A DNA stretch of 64,000 bases, from positions 62,001 to 126,000 of the forward strand of contig JAPZLL010000009.1 of NCBI GenBank assembly GCA_036250225.1. Reading direction: 5' to 3'. Source of the DNA: Cercophora sp. LCS_1 (taxonomy: Eukaryota; Ascomycota; Sordariomycetes; Sordariales; Lasiosphaeriaceae). Shown piece after piece: positions 44,213-55,941 of this stretch (within the stretch, counting starts at the first letter, position 1; each line of letters opens with the position of its first letter). The position numbers and the translations under genes are program-made. Under the pieces are notes generated by a model, which ran no database searches, was not told where the DNA came from, and saw only the letters and a program-made list of their open reading frames with translations.

Positions 44213-45444
44213 ATGGCGTCAAGTTCAAAAGGTCCAGAGACCCCGCAGCTGGACCTCCTGCCATCCCCACCCATCCGAACCCCTTGGCTGCCCCGGGCCT
44301 CTCTCGATTGAGCAATAAACTCGTGGTGGAGGAAGCGAGCCGACCGTGTCGGAGACGAGCCTGACGGAGCTGGAGGTGGGACCGCAGAGGTATGATTTTC
44401 CCGTCCATGATTGGTATTGTACATTCCAGCTGAAGTTGCGCTTGGAACAGATTCTGCGTGGTCTTTTTGTCCTCTACCCGAATGAGACATTTCGACGAGG
44501 AAACGAATCGGACACAGAGTAAGCAGCCCAACACTGCCGCCCCTGTTGCTTTCTACCTATCTCGTTTCCTGACACACTCTAACACCTCAACAGCATCGTC
44601 ACGGTCCACGGCCTGAATGGAACCGCAAAGAACACTTGGACGCACTGCCCAATGCGCGGATTATGACATTCGGGTACGACTCGGGGCTGGCATTCAGCAA
44701 GTCGAGGGGAGGCATTGAGAATTACGCCCGAGACTTGCTCAACCGATTGAATATCGTCCGCGCAGACAGCCAGACCCGAAAACGACCCCTGGTGTTCGTC
44801 GCCCACAGCCTCGGTGGAGCCGTGGTAAAGAAGGCACTTATTCTCGCACATGAAGCCCAGCACATCTATGGAGATGTCCTTAGCTCCACCAAAGGCATCA
44901 TGTTTATGGGCACCCCACACCGTGGGGGATCTGACGTTGTATCATGGCCTGTGCTGTTGGCTAACGTGGTCAACGCCGCGAGTCTGGGTCAGGCCGTCCG
45001 GAAGGATCTCCTCAGGACCCCCAAGGGAGATTCTGCTGTTTTGCACGAGATATCGCGCCAGTTTATCCATCGCGCTGTGCCCTTACAAATTCGGACTTTC
45101 ATCGAGCAGGAGGTTGAGCGACCTCTGAAGGAACTCGTGAGTTTTCCTTAGACAATCACTGGTTGCAGCTCTCATTCTAACTCCCGTCTGTTCAGGTGGT
45201 ACCTGAGGCGAGCTCCATTCTCTGCCTTCCGAACGAGGTGATATTGCCGCTGAACGCTGGTCATCGGAGCATGTGCCGCTTCGCCAGGCATACGAGCCAG
45301 GATTACCTTCTCGTGCGATGGGCACTTACGGACATACTCTCCGGCGGTAGCACCCAGCCGCCGCCCACTGTCACCGGGGACCGCTTTCTTGTCAATAGGA
45401 GCAATCCGAGCCAGCGGGAAGGGGTGAGACGTCCGCCTGGATGA
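44213..45444 (+). pseudogene. Remnant of NLR-type alpha/beta-hydrolase effector gene
   Basis: Pieces in order fit the serine-esterase-like N-terminal domain of fungal NLR proteins. They are an exon-like region ending RGNESDT (donor GTAAGC at 44519), an exon with DIVTVHGLNGTAKNTWTH, then ALPNARIMTFGYDSG, FVAHSLGGAVVKKAL with the nucleophile Ser, GIMFMGTPHRGG, and after a 59-nt intron (45137-45195) the segment VVPEASSILCLPNEVILPLNAGHRSMCRF. Between TWTH and ALPNARIMTFGY the usual LWLRD stretch is missing and the frame changes, and the protein stops at 45444 before any NB-ARC or repeat domain. So the locus is truncated at the 3' end and disrupted near its 5' end. Confidence 0.65.
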
Positions 45445-45757
45445 CCCGGTAGGGCTGTTGCATCCTCTGGAAGCCTAAGACTGTGGAATGATGGGACTTC
45501 TCATGCCTTATTCCCAAGTGGCGCACACGATGCCGCTAAACTTCGCCCCTAGTACCATCGGAGTTGATATGGTAACTATGAAGCTCAACAACAACAACAG
45601 TGGCCATCGGTTGGCACACGGAAAGGGTCCCCAAATACCTGCCACGTTATCTCCGTCAACTCTGGTTGGGGAACTGAACGAACAGTTCTTGAGTAAAACG
45701 ACGTCAATTCGCGCCACTTGCTAATATGCCAATCCTGGCACACGTACCAACAGAGAC
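45445..45757. other. Short intergenic region
   Basis: Nothing recognised; it contains the upstream region of the gene at 45758 and a short AAC repeat near 45588-45599. Confidence 0.4.
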
Positions 45758-47022
45758 ATGTACCGCGAGTTCCAAGCGTTCGGCCACGCAATCCGGCCCA
45801 TTTGGTTTGACGTTTTTACTACGCCTGCAACAGTTACGACAGGCCGACCGTGTTACAATCCGCTTCAGGGTCTGCGAATCCATCAAGACCAAACAATCGC
45901 GTCGTTTTTCAGCAAAGCCTTCAGAACACCTGTCCAGGTCGACTTTTCCCGGTCAAACAGGCTTTGCGAAGCCAGCCCGTTTAGCAAGGTCGCATCTGCC
46001 TCGGCTTGTGTACGCCAGATGGACGAATCTGACGAGATGGTGATCTCATTCATGCGAACAGTGCGGATTCCGGAAGACAACAAGATCTATAAGCTTCCTC
46101 CGAGTCTCGGGAACTTCCCGCTTTTCGATGTCCGACCTTTCAGTGAGCGGCTCCCAGCTTCCATGGCGACCCAAGGAGGCATTTTCTTGCCAATGTATCG
46201 TGAGTCCCTCAGCCCTCTTCACTCGGTTATCCCTGCAACATTCTAACTCACAGCAGAACTAGAGGCCATGTGGATCAACTTTCAGTGCAAAAAGGGCAGG
46301 CGGTTCGTTGTCCGTCCGTACCTGGGCGGCGTCAACGGCACCACGGGTGAGCACGTGTTAGGAGACATGGCCTCGCTCCTCCGCAAAATGAACCAGCTCT
46401 CGATCGACCAAGACTACATTGTACTTCCAGAGCAGGAATGGCCGGATGGAGTATCTACCTCACCCGGAATCGTGAAGCAGTTTGTCGTTACAGAAACAAC
46501 GCTGCCTCGCCGCACCAAGAGACGGATGAGTCCATCTCACCGGGACGGGCTCGCGGGTTTCAAATCGCCTCAGCGCAAAGAGGGTAATTCCGTCAGCGAA
46601 TCTGGGTCAAGGGCGCCTCCATCGAGTGGCAGGTCACGGGGCGTGACTCTGTTGGTGGTATTCAGCTGCAGACCATTCCAGAGTTTGACATCGAGAATAT
46701 TTCGGCTGTGTCACTGAAGGACACTTGCGTTGCACCAGGGGGCGCAGGACCCCAGTCTTATGATGAGGCCCGAGAGGCAGACGCACAACGCTATAACGCT
46801 CTTAAAACTCCAAAGGAGCTGGGTCTGCTGGCAGGCAGCGCAATACATCTCAAAGACCTCCGGACACGGGAGACCTGGAGACCGAAAACAGTCGCTGACC
46901 TCTTGCGAGAGAGCCTTCAAAATCCCGAGGGAGAAACCCGGAATGACCTAGAGATTGACATGCTGCGCTTGAACTCGCCGCCAATAATCGAGTTCATTGT
47001 CGCAACCTTCTGTTGGATATAA
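45758..47022 (+). pseudogene. Conserved fungal protein of unknown function, frameshifted
   Basis: Exon 1 is 45758-46199 (MYREFQAFGHAIRPIWFDVF, SDEMVISFMRTVRIPEDNKI, LPPSLGNFPLFDVRPF). A 57-nt intron with CTAAC branch leads to exon 2 from 46257 (AMWINFQ, YLGGVNG, QDYIVLPEQEWPDGVSTSPG, VKQFV). Near 46560-46620 the frame must change by one nucleotide to continue as GASIEWQVTGRDSVGGIQLQ and ELGLLAGSAIHLKDL to the stop at 47020-47022. I recognise the segment order as a protein type repeatedly seen in ascomycetes, with no known function. The frameshift means either a young pseudogene or a base-call error. Confidence 0.6.
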
Positions 47023-47872
47023 TCCGGCCCAGCAACGTTGAGAAACCCCCACAGGGAGCCCTGCAGCCCCTGGAGGGCGCTAAGCGCACTAGAGCCGCCG
47101 CTGCGTCAGCAGTGTGGGCCCTGTAATCTCGCATGCCACGGCGACAGCAGCACAGGCCAACCCACACAGATATATATGGCTGGCTTTCTTCCACCAGATA
47201 GTTGGAAACTCATCACCTTTCAACCTTCTTCTCACACTCGTTCTTGCCATGCCTCGCACAGTGACCTGATTTCAAGATACTGCCCTTTAAAAGTATACCT
47301 GTGGAGGAGCTGTAGAATAACAATTTAGTGGAGATCTTTACATTTATTACAGAAATTTATAGAGAGGATGGGTATATACTGGGGGATAAAAAAGAAAAGA
47401 AAGAATTTAATAATGACTATTGTATGCGCCATATATGGGCGCGGAAGTTGGGGCTAGTTGACCGACTTGAGGTTTGGGGTTGGTGGTCCGTGTGGACCGG
47501 CTTCAACTTTTTCTGACCCGGGCTGAGCTGGGTCCCAGTATCAGTACCATCATAGAGTTTATCACGAACTAATACCTGTTATCGCAGGCTAGGCTAGATG
47601 ATCTCCAAGGTAACTATATTTAAACTCAGGCAATGCAATTGAGATGCAATGCGACGACATAAAGACCGCTGTCTACAGAAACTAGAAACAAAATCCAAAG
47701 CTGACAGACAAGCTAACTCGATCAGTAAACCTAATCACAGCATCCTGACCAAAAACCCAAACCAAAACCTCCACATCCGCCACCTCCTCAAACTGCCACA
47801 AACACCAAACCACCCCTTACTTACACACCACCCGGTGAAAACCCTCCCCAACCAAATCTAATCACCTATGAT
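47023..47872. other. Intergenic, partly AT-rich
   Basis: The part 47290-47450 is AT-rich. The right part is a C/A-rich stretch. No gene supported. Confidence 0.4.
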
Positions 47873-48357
47873 CTAAGGCCTTGTAATAGCCCAATGCAAC
47901 TCGGAAAAACTACAACAACACTCCATAGCCCCCTTCGTAGCAACCCGCCCATCATGTCCCCGTTCACGGATCGAATCCCGCAATAAATCCTGAATATCCC
48001 CATTTCCGATATTCCCACCGCCGCCCTCCCCCGCGATGGCCTTGAACGCACATGTCCCGTAGACTTCAAGGGTGCGCCACGGTCCCCAGATCCAGATGAA
48101 GTGCGTATCGTGCTTGAGGTTGTTGATGAGGGCTTCGCAGTCGGAGATGAGAGGGGCGTCGGCGTGCCATTCGCTTTCGATCGGGGAGGGGCCGCATTCG
48201 TTTCCGCGGGGCACGAGGGGGGTTGCTAGGTTGCACGGTTAGTTGGTGGACAGGGATAATTAGGAGGAGGGAAAGGTGGATTGACGCACCCGTTGACTGA
48301 GGTTATGCCAGCCAGGGCGACGACCAGTTTGGCGATGACATTGTTGTTCAACTGCAT
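47873..48357 (-). CDS. Ecp2/Hce2-like secreted protein (splice phase in doubt)
   Basis: Exon 1 starts at ATG 48357 with a signal peptide (VIAKLVVALAGITSVNG); the last exon is 47873-48225. The mature part resembles the Ecp2 effector (Hce2) family: NECG near the start, ISDCEALINNL, WRTLEVYGTCAF, IGNGDIQDLLRDSI, GRVATKGAMEC, and a closing LHWAI. Hce2 proteins are secreted and some provoke plant cell death. Exon 1 with its natural GTGCGT donor leaves two nucleotides, whereas the acceptor CTAG at 48226-48229 needs one. A GC donor one base later would fit, or a one-base change in the C6 run near 48216-48221 broke the gene. So either an unusual intron or a recent frameshift. Confidence 0.6.
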
Positions 48358-49826
48358 TGTGACGTTTGGTGGTGGCAGGAGCTATGACGGGCTGATACTT
48401 CTGCTTGCTGCTTGATGACTGAGAAGTGTGGCCTGGGATAGACGGAACTATGAGAGATTTTATACCTTTTTTTCCCTTGCGGGCATGTTCTCGATGGGCT
48501 AAGACTCAAGATGCGCCAAGTCACAGAGCTGGCTCGAGCCCGTGGATAAACGCAAAGCGAAGAGTCCATAACCGCAGTGAGCAGTGAGATTGGGGCACAG
48601 CAAGAAACAACCCACGCTGGGGCACATCCAGAGGCGGCCCGCGGACTGCATTAACGTACAATACCAAGGTTACACCAATGAACAAGAACTCTAAGCGGCG
48701 TTCCTACTCTGTTAAGGCTCGGTGAGATGGCGATAGAGTGGCTGTTTACTCGAATATGCACATCAACGATGTATCTGTACGAGATCGTGTGCCATGTGTT
48801 TTCCCCATCTGAGTGGCAGGAGACATGTGAGAATCTTGGCAGCTTGTTGTCTTGTGAACTAGCTCATCTAATCTTTGGACTGAATTGCTGCCAGTTCTAA
48901 GAGCTACCCAGAAGAGGTAGCCAGCATTCACAAACCCATTCAAAACTCTTTTACCACGTCCCAGAAAGCAACAACAGGATACTGGATGCTCGCGTATGAG
49001 GCCGTCTCGCATCCACATGCTGCCCTGCCATCAATGACATATTTTCAGTGAGACAAGAAGGGTGTGGTTGCGTCGGCAAGGATGAAGATAGTTCGAACAG
49101 CCCGCCAAACAGAGGGTGTTTTGTATTGTACAACCCATTTGCTTGGATGAGCGACCTTGTGATTTGCGCGCTTGTGTAGCTCGAGCAGACATACCAGCCG
49201 GCATGGATGAAGTGAACGAACTGAGTCGCTGTTCCCCTCTCCGCCAAGACAAACTCCCGCTCTTGCCTTACATCCCGGCTTCGCTTCACCACTGCGCCGC
49301 CATGTTGAGTCTCAATCCCCGGGCCGTCTTTATGAAAATGCCTTACCTAGCATTATTCACCGCCCTCTTTCCTCTCCTCCCGGAATGCGGGATAAGGATA
49401 AATTTGCTAGGGAGATGCTCTGTCCACCTGAACCTAGGGCATCACCCGCACCAACGCCATCAGCGACACGACTGGCCCCCACATTGCCGGCCTCGGCACC
49501 TATCTGCCCGCTCTCGCCACACGCCCACTGCTCTTTGCGTCCGCATCCAGGCCCTTCACCGCGGGCGAGATCACCGGGATGCCGAGGCTAGGTAGCTCTA
49601 GGGAATTCCTCTGCCATTTCGCGTGAGTCTGTGCAACAAAGAACATTGTCCAAGAAACGAAGCCAAAGCTGCGCAATACTTGGCAAGAAAACCACGAGCC
49701 CATCTCGACAGACCGAGATATCCATGCAAGGCGCAGGGACTTCGTCGAAACCTAAAAGTTCTTTAATATCGTCTCCCTACCCAGTTGTCACAGTAAACTA
49801 ACATATTTCATCCCGCTGGTATATCC
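48358..49826. other. Intergenic with a possible lone exon
   Basis: Around 49438-49591, bounded by a CCTAG acceptor-like and a GTAGCT donor-like site, one frame reads GITRTNAISDTTGPHIAGLG and LPALATRPLLFASA, which looks coding. I cannot place the family or link it to other exons, so it may be a gene relic. The rest shows nothing. Confidence 0.35.
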
Positions 49827-51283
49827 CTAAGGCGCAGGCTTGCCAGCAGCAGTCGTGGCTGTGGAATGTGCCTTCCCCGTGCTACTCCTAACGCCAAGTT
49901 CGATGTCGAGATTTTGCACACCGGCAGACCCATTACCCGTGGCTTTTGCCAATCTCTTCTGTATGTCCTCCTCTATGAGACGGTCTTCCTCGCGTTGCAT
50001 TTCGGACTGTCGTCGCTGCAAACCCTCCAGAGCAGCGTGTTGCATGGCTGAAAAATCTGTTGTAAGTAGAGATCCTAAACGCGTCGCGTAGGTACCTAGG
50101 TAGGTACCTAGGGGATACCCTTACCTGCTGTCTTTGGAGCCCTGGAAAAGAGGGCGACTCTCTTGGCCGCTTCTTTGGCGAACTTCTTCGATCCCAAAAG
50201 CAGGTCGACTGGTGCCCCGACCACAACGTAAAACTCATCGCATCGGACACGCTGTTCTTGCTCCATGAACCATCTCAAAGTTACCTTGGCTTGCGGATGG
50301 TACGGTTTCCCACCAATAGTGACGAATGTCTCTCGTTCCTCCTCCGGTATCGCGTTGCGCATTGCTGCCGTCACACCGATGTCGTCTAAAAACTCTTTTG
50401 AGACAATGTCGACGTCTGAGCCCGTATCAAGCTTTACAAGACCAGGAGCCAGTTCTGCGCTGGCTTTTGGGAATTTGAATCGTCCTCCCCCTCCCTCATC
50501 AGGTTGGTCAACGGCCACGACAGCCCTGAGTACATAGTTTGACTGCCCCATCTGCGAAAGGGTGTTGAGAACCACTTGTCTCGCGAGCCGAGGGTTGCGG
50601 CCGCGACGAGCCCGGGAGCTGTTGTTATCCGTAGCTGTCGTTTGGTCACGTCCGTCATCCTCAAGACCCCCCGAGATCTCTTCATCCGTAGTCAGGTAGT
50701 CTGAGGCGAGTCTTGCGATACCAGCACTGTTCATCATCAGCATGCTCCAAGGGGAAGAGACCTCATAAAAGGTAGTTACCCGATGTCGATGAGCTGCTGC
50801 TGTGACCTCAAACTTTCTGCTGATCAGCATTAGTTTCTCGGACAGCGAAATGAATAGAACCCACTCAGAGCAAAGCTGTCGTAAAAGCACAATGTCTTCC
50901 TTGAACATGCCATAACGCCGTTTGATATCCTTTTCGAGCAGTGGTAGCTGGACATTCACTGATATCCACGAGAACCAAGAGCTCCGTTTCTTTACGTGTA
51001 TTTCCTCAGTCCCGGCCACCGCCAATATTCTTTCAAGATCAATTTGTCTCTGGTCGCACATTCGGAGCGCATCAGCCATTGACTCCGGAACTTCGGTTGT
51101 GATGGCAACAATTTCCCTGCACTCGTCCAACACGCGTTTCAATACATCGATTTCTCGCCGGTGGACGTCAAAAACCTCCCGCGCAAAATCTGTGCGCCTC
51201 ATCCAATCCCTCCACAAAGTCGTGACGGTAAAGACCGAGGAAAAAATGGCGAGAACAGATGTAGCTAACGAAACAGGGTCCAT
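49827..51283 (-). CDS. HeLo-like/STAND N-terminal domain fused to retropepsin-like domain
   Basis: Exons 50125-51283 and 49827-50056 around a 68-nt intron give 462 residues. ATG 51283 opens MDPVSLATSVLAIFSSVFTV, the start style of fungal STAND N-terminal domains (Helo_like_N and relatives), followed by long helices to about residue 200. After a charged linker, residues about 250-375 form a retropepsin-like domain: LVKLDTGSDVDIVSKEF with catalytic-type DTGSD at 286-290, TIGG at 322-325 as flap-like region, and DLLLGSKKF at 361-369 as the closing hydrophobic-Gly motif. A second helical, Gln/Glu/Arg-rich tail (GLQRRQSEMQREEDRL) follows. Retropepsins act as dimers. Its role could be a death-domain protein controlled by self-cleavage, but this is inference. 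It is divergent from the DUF6594 gene at 51683. Confidence 0.75.
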
Positions 51284-51682
51284 GGTTGCAGGTCTGCGTA
51301 GGTAGGGATGGAGCGACACGTAGCAGAGCCCTGAAAACCACTGTATGCTTGCCGAGGTGCACGTAGGTAGTTCATTCTTGAGAGGGAGCCCCTCACATTG
51401 CCTCAATAAACGTTCAGATTGCACAGCCACCTGGGCTGAACACCATGCATTTCGGAGATATGCAGGGGACTTGGATCTGGCCATTCATTGGAATGGAACG
51501 GAAGATTGTGCGTTTGGGGCGCCTGCAGGCAGGCAGCCCAAATCTGGCCATTCATTGGCCTGGCTGACGTGAAGTCGGCGGCGTGAGGTGATACGTTCAA
51601 CCCTCGCGTCCGCATTTCCATCTCAAGCTTCCTGAGCATCATTGCAATCTACCCCCAGTTGGAGACACAAATCCAAAAAAAG
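51284..51682. promoter_or_regulatory. Shared upstream region, HeLo/retropepsin and DUF6594 genes
   Basis: 399 bp between two divergent starts. It contains direct duplications of ggccattcattgg (near 51479 and 51547) and aggtag motifs like those in the adjacent intron. No clear TATA box. Co-regulation of the two genes is plausible. Confidence 0.45.
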
Positions 51683-52847
51683 ATGGCGACAACCCCAGGA
51701 GAAGGTCGATCCCGAATGACGAACTACAGTCCGAGGGGCTACCACAAAGTAGCCGCTTTCATGAGCAACGACAAAGATGCCGCCATCTTTCATCGCTTTG
51801 GAGATGTCGCATTCTTAAATCTCCTCTGTCTTCAAGCCGAGATCATCCAACTTCGGAGGGATTTCCGCCGCAGATGCATGTTGGACGATAACTACGGCGA
51901 GGACGATGAAAAGAGTTTTTCCTCGAGCTTCAAGATTGCAAGAGAAAAAAACAGCACTCAGTATGTCCTTCTTCAAGACATGCGAGTCAAACTGAAGGAA
52001 TATTGTAGGATCCATGCTTATTCCTCGTGCTCTTCATGACTCCTGACACCTGGCATTTCTCCAGATGACTTGGCCCTTCAAGGTACGGTATATTTACCTA
52101 CCTATGCACCTATCCGCTATCGGCCTCAAGGCATATCCTAGAACGGACCCAGCGGATTGCCTACCTTAGGTAGTTCCTCTGTGTTCTAACTTGAGCCAGT
52201 CTCCCAAATTGACGCCCTTCCGACACCACGTCCCTCCCAACTAAAAGGCCTCCGCGACGAGCTCAACGACGGAGCAAATAGCTTCCTGCGAAGCGCCGAG
52301 GTAGACACCTGGAATGACCCCGACACCAAGGACTACATGGCTCTGAACCCGGAGCTAAGCGACTCCGACCTCTTCACCCGCTCAATCGAGGATTTCATCA
52401 CAGGGCCGTACCACCGCCACATCGGACACCGACTGCAGACAGGCAAGCTCCTCGACGAAGAGACCGGAACGAGGTCGTACGACCCCAAGCGTATCGGAAA
52501 AGCAAGCGCTGTCGTGGCCACGGTACTCTCGGCCGTGCTTCCGGTGCTGACCATTTTTGCGCTGAACAGTCTCCCGACGACGGACCAACGGCTTGGTTTG
52601 ACGGTGCTCTTTACGGCTGTATTTGCTGCCATGCTCTTGACGTTTACTTCGGCTCGGAAGGTGGAGATTTTTGCGGCGACGGCGACGTATGCATTTCCTT
52701 CGTGGCCGATCTGATATGTTTTCTGGGCTAACCGGTTGTTGCAGATTTGCTGCTGTGGAGGTGGTGTTTATCGGGTCAGCTCTGAATAGTGGCGATTCCG
52801 AGTGCAAATGCCCAGTGCAGGGGGCAGCTCAGGCGTCGGGAATTTGA
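51683..52847 (+). CDS. DUF6594-type membrane protein
   Basis: Four exons, 51683-52004, 52065-52082, 52200-52686 and 52745-52847, give 309 residues with all phases agreeing. The plan is that of DUF6594: a helical N-terminus with FHRFGDVAFLNLLCLQAEII, then KLKEYYDLALQVSQIDALP after splicing, a segment with D.WND and GPYHRHIG, and at the C-terminus two or three membrane segments (VVATVLSAVLPVLTIFAL, LTVLFTAVFAAMLLTFTSA, AAVEVVFIGSAL). Exon 2 is only 18 nt, bounded by CCAG and GTACGG; without it the conserved KEYYDLALQ join is lost. Membrane protein of unknown role. In fungi such proteins are often found near incompatibility genes; here it pairs with the HeLo-like/retropepsin gene. Confidence 0.78.
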
Positions 52848-53078
52848 TGATCTTGGTCACAAGAGACAGCCAATGTCTGGCGTGTTGCGGTGTCGTCCGA
52901 CTGATCGCCTTGACGAGAGTGAGCAAGGATGAGCAAAGCAGCAGACGCTGGTCATGGTGAGGGATGAGGCTGGGGCCGCACTGGCGGACGAAGCTAGACA
53001 TGCGTTCTACAGAAAAAAACTTTGTCTACTTAGACCTGTCTCTCGTAGATCTGCGCCCACACTGTACATTACCAATCA

Positions 53079-55041
53079 TTAGGCATTCCCGTCCTTTTCC
53101 GTCTCCTTCGCCAGATAACTCACATCCGGCCCCTTACCTCTACCACTTGAGTAGAAAGAGTCCACCCAATTCTTCATAATATCAAGCATCTCCACCTGAA
53201 TCTTGCGAATACGCGGACTGTACTCGCCATTCCGCCACTGCAGGTCATGACAATGAATACCGCCGGGAAGCACAAACACAGGCGCCTCGGGTGTGCTCTC
53301 CATCGGACCGCCGGGGCGGAGCTCGCTCGAGACCGATGCCGATCTCCAGGGGTCGAACTCCCCATTTGACCAGAGAAGCCTCGTCGTGTTGGTCAAATCC
53401 CAGCCGTTGGTGAACGCATTGAGCATGTCGGTTGTCTTGCCGTCTTGCGAGCCGTATGTGGCGCCGTCCTTGGGAGGGAAGTAGAGGTCGCATTGGCGTT
53501 GCCAGTAGGCGGGCTTGACGACGCGGGGGATGAATGTTGGGTGGTTTGAAGGTGAGCTCCTGTTGGGCATGTCAGCACTTTGTTGGTATCAGAAGGAGGG
53601 GCATGCATGATAGGGGTAACGTACACCTGCCAGTACGCAAACGGCTCGTTGCACAGCATCCAATACCACTGGCGGTTGATGGTGTTGTTGAGCGACATGT
53701 CGGTAAAGCCAATGCTCGTCTCGTTGTACGTGTCGAAACAGCCGAGGGAGAGGGGATCCTTCCACTCCTTGTATCCATAGATGCTGCAGGCTGGGATATG
53801 TCAGCATGTGTTTGTCTGCGCCGCAATACTGCATCACTTACAATCTGGGAGATACTCGTACTTGTACCACGCCGCCAAGTTTGGGAGAGCCTCGTGCAAA
53901 CCAACGCCGATGTCGGGCACTGATTTCTTTGCCGTGAAACGCCTCGCAAGGCGATAGGTCCCGTTGGTGGTGGAATTATTATCGCCCATGTCCACCGGCC
54001 GAACACCCTCGATCGTGTCGCACATCTTGAAAAAGCCCGAGTAGTTGGATGACTGCTGCAGCCCCTGCCACGAGTTGACGACGCTGCCTATAGCTATTGC
54101 GAAGTCGTCGTGGTACTCGAGGTCAGCCAGCCCAAACAGGTCCTTCAGATTGTGAATTTCCGTCTTGTTGTTCTCCGCGATTGTCTTGTCGATGTGGTCC
54201 GCAACGCGCTCGAGATCGGCACTGCAGTTCTTTGGCATGCCGCGGTGGATCGGGATGAAGTAAGACCAGAAGTCGAACACTGCTTGGACTGGGCCGCTGC
54301 TGGAGTGGTAGGCCCAGAAGGCGTCGGGCGCCAACTTGTTGGTCCAGGCTGCGAGAGCACCGCTGTAGCTTCCGCCGATCATGACCCATGGCTGTGGTTG
54401 TTAGCCCGGTTTTTGAAGATGCGATCTCAAGACTTACAGCGCGATCAGAGTTGCTGCGGCCTGACTTGTCAAATGGAAGCTTGACATTCTTGGTGAAGTG
54501 CGCCAGGTCCAAGACCGAGTTCTCCACATTCAAGTACGTGAGGTTCTTGGTGTCGAGGACTGTGTATGGAGACGACTCTCCCCAGTAACGGTCTGCATCT
54601 CGTGTTAAAATTGCAGTAGCATGGGGTGCGCAAACAGCCAGGACACTCACGCTCGAACAGAATAACGGCTCCTCCCATGGCCTGCGCGTACTGGCCCACC
54701 ATGGTGCGATTGGTCAAGTAGCCAGTGTACTCTGCGGCCGGTGCCTCGCCGGGCGTGAAGAAGAAGACCTTTTCAAGTTAGCATACATCTGGAGTTGACA
54801 TCATGTTTCTTACGGGAGAACCCGGACCCTTCCAGAACGTGGTGTTCCACCAATACCGCTGCTGAAATGTCCCCAAGCTCTTGTTCTTGTGGTCAATGTA
54901 TTGCTCGAAAGTTGCATTCCCGCCGTTTGGACCTGGCGCAATCGCAACGCGAATGCGGCCCGGACCCGGAGGCGTCATGAAGAAGCCATGCGCCTGAGCA
55001 AGGAAAAGGCACAAGAACGAAAGAAGGAGCGAGACCGCCAT
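53079..55041 (-). CDS. Secreted serine carboxypeptidase, S28 family
   Basis: Six exons (54814-55041, 54651-54768, 54438-54592, 53842-54391, 53625-53790, 53079-53559) give 565 residues with consistent phases. Signal peptide (LLLSFLCLFLAQAHG). S28 landmarks: QRYWWNTTFW, VFFFTPGEAPA, ILFEHRYWGESSP, the nucleophile Ser175 in GGSYSGALAAW, QWYWMLCNEP, and at the C-terminus NGEFDPW (Asp475) and GGIHCHD (His508). The family comprises Pro-X carboxypeptidases and dipeptidyl peptidases that act at acidic pH; fungal members are secreted or vacuolar and attack proline-rich peptides. Multiple N-x-S/T sites fit a glycosylated secreted enzyme. Confidence 0.88.
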
Positions 55042-55941
55042 CTTGGAGTTGACTGAAGACGCAGGACAGGTGCACTGAGAGGAGACGCTTCAGGCGTGGA
55101 CGTAGTTACAGTGGGGAGTGGGGAAAGAAAAACGAGGATCAAGAAGTTGCGCACAAGAAACCAAGACAGGACCACGCCCACGGGTCGCACGAAACCTGGG
55201 ATCTGGAAACAAACAGCCCCACCGTGAGAGACGAAAGGAGGGTGCAGCAATTCCCACAAATTATGTAGGGCTTTTCGCATGTTCAGACCATGTTGCGGCG
55301 CAACCACACTTTTCGACGCGAGATGCGATGGAAAATGCTCCTTCCCGGAGGGGCCTTGGGCCCTTCGCGTGGACAAGACCACATGGTGTTTTCGGATGCA
55401 TGCAATCACAGACGGTTACGTGCTCGGCTTATTGGGCTGAGGATTAAAATGGGTTCTTGGGTCCCATCTATCTCCGGTTAAGATGTCCGGCATGCGGAGA
55501 GAATTGTCCCGGGGCATGTGAGGGCGGGTAAACGGTCTGGACTCCAGCTTCCGGAACGGGAAGCCCGTCCATCATCGGTGTCTGATAAGCTTGGCCGATA
55601 ACCGGTGTTGATGGGATGGTGATGGCTCAAGTCTCGGCGATTGAGATGAGGCGACGCGAGAATGAATTTCTGGGAGATGACAAACGGTGAGCGATAATTA
55701 GTCGTCCGGATCACCAAGTTCACGCCAGCTGTCACTGGCCCCAGCCCAGCTGTCATCAAAGCTTCCCCTCGCACGGACCACTTTTCTCGCTCTACACAGC
55801 CCACGTGACCCACCACCTGAGAGCTGGCAAGCTCAGCTCCACCACAATCCGACCGTGAGCTTCGAGATCGTCAATCGACACCAACAAACCCTCCCCAAAA
55901 ATCGCAATTGTCGTCGCCAGCCGCCCCAATTGCTTACCAAA
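55042..55941. other. Intergenic, divergent promoters
   Basis: About 900 bp between the S28 protease (minus) and NDUFB7 (plus). No gene supported. The last 60 bp are C/A-rich leader for NDUFB7. Confidence 0.45.

Noticed and set aside
44579..44920. Minus-strand protein over the hydrolase remnant
   Set aside because: The plus strand shows lipase motifs (AHSLGG, GTPHRGG); the minus frame is its shadow.
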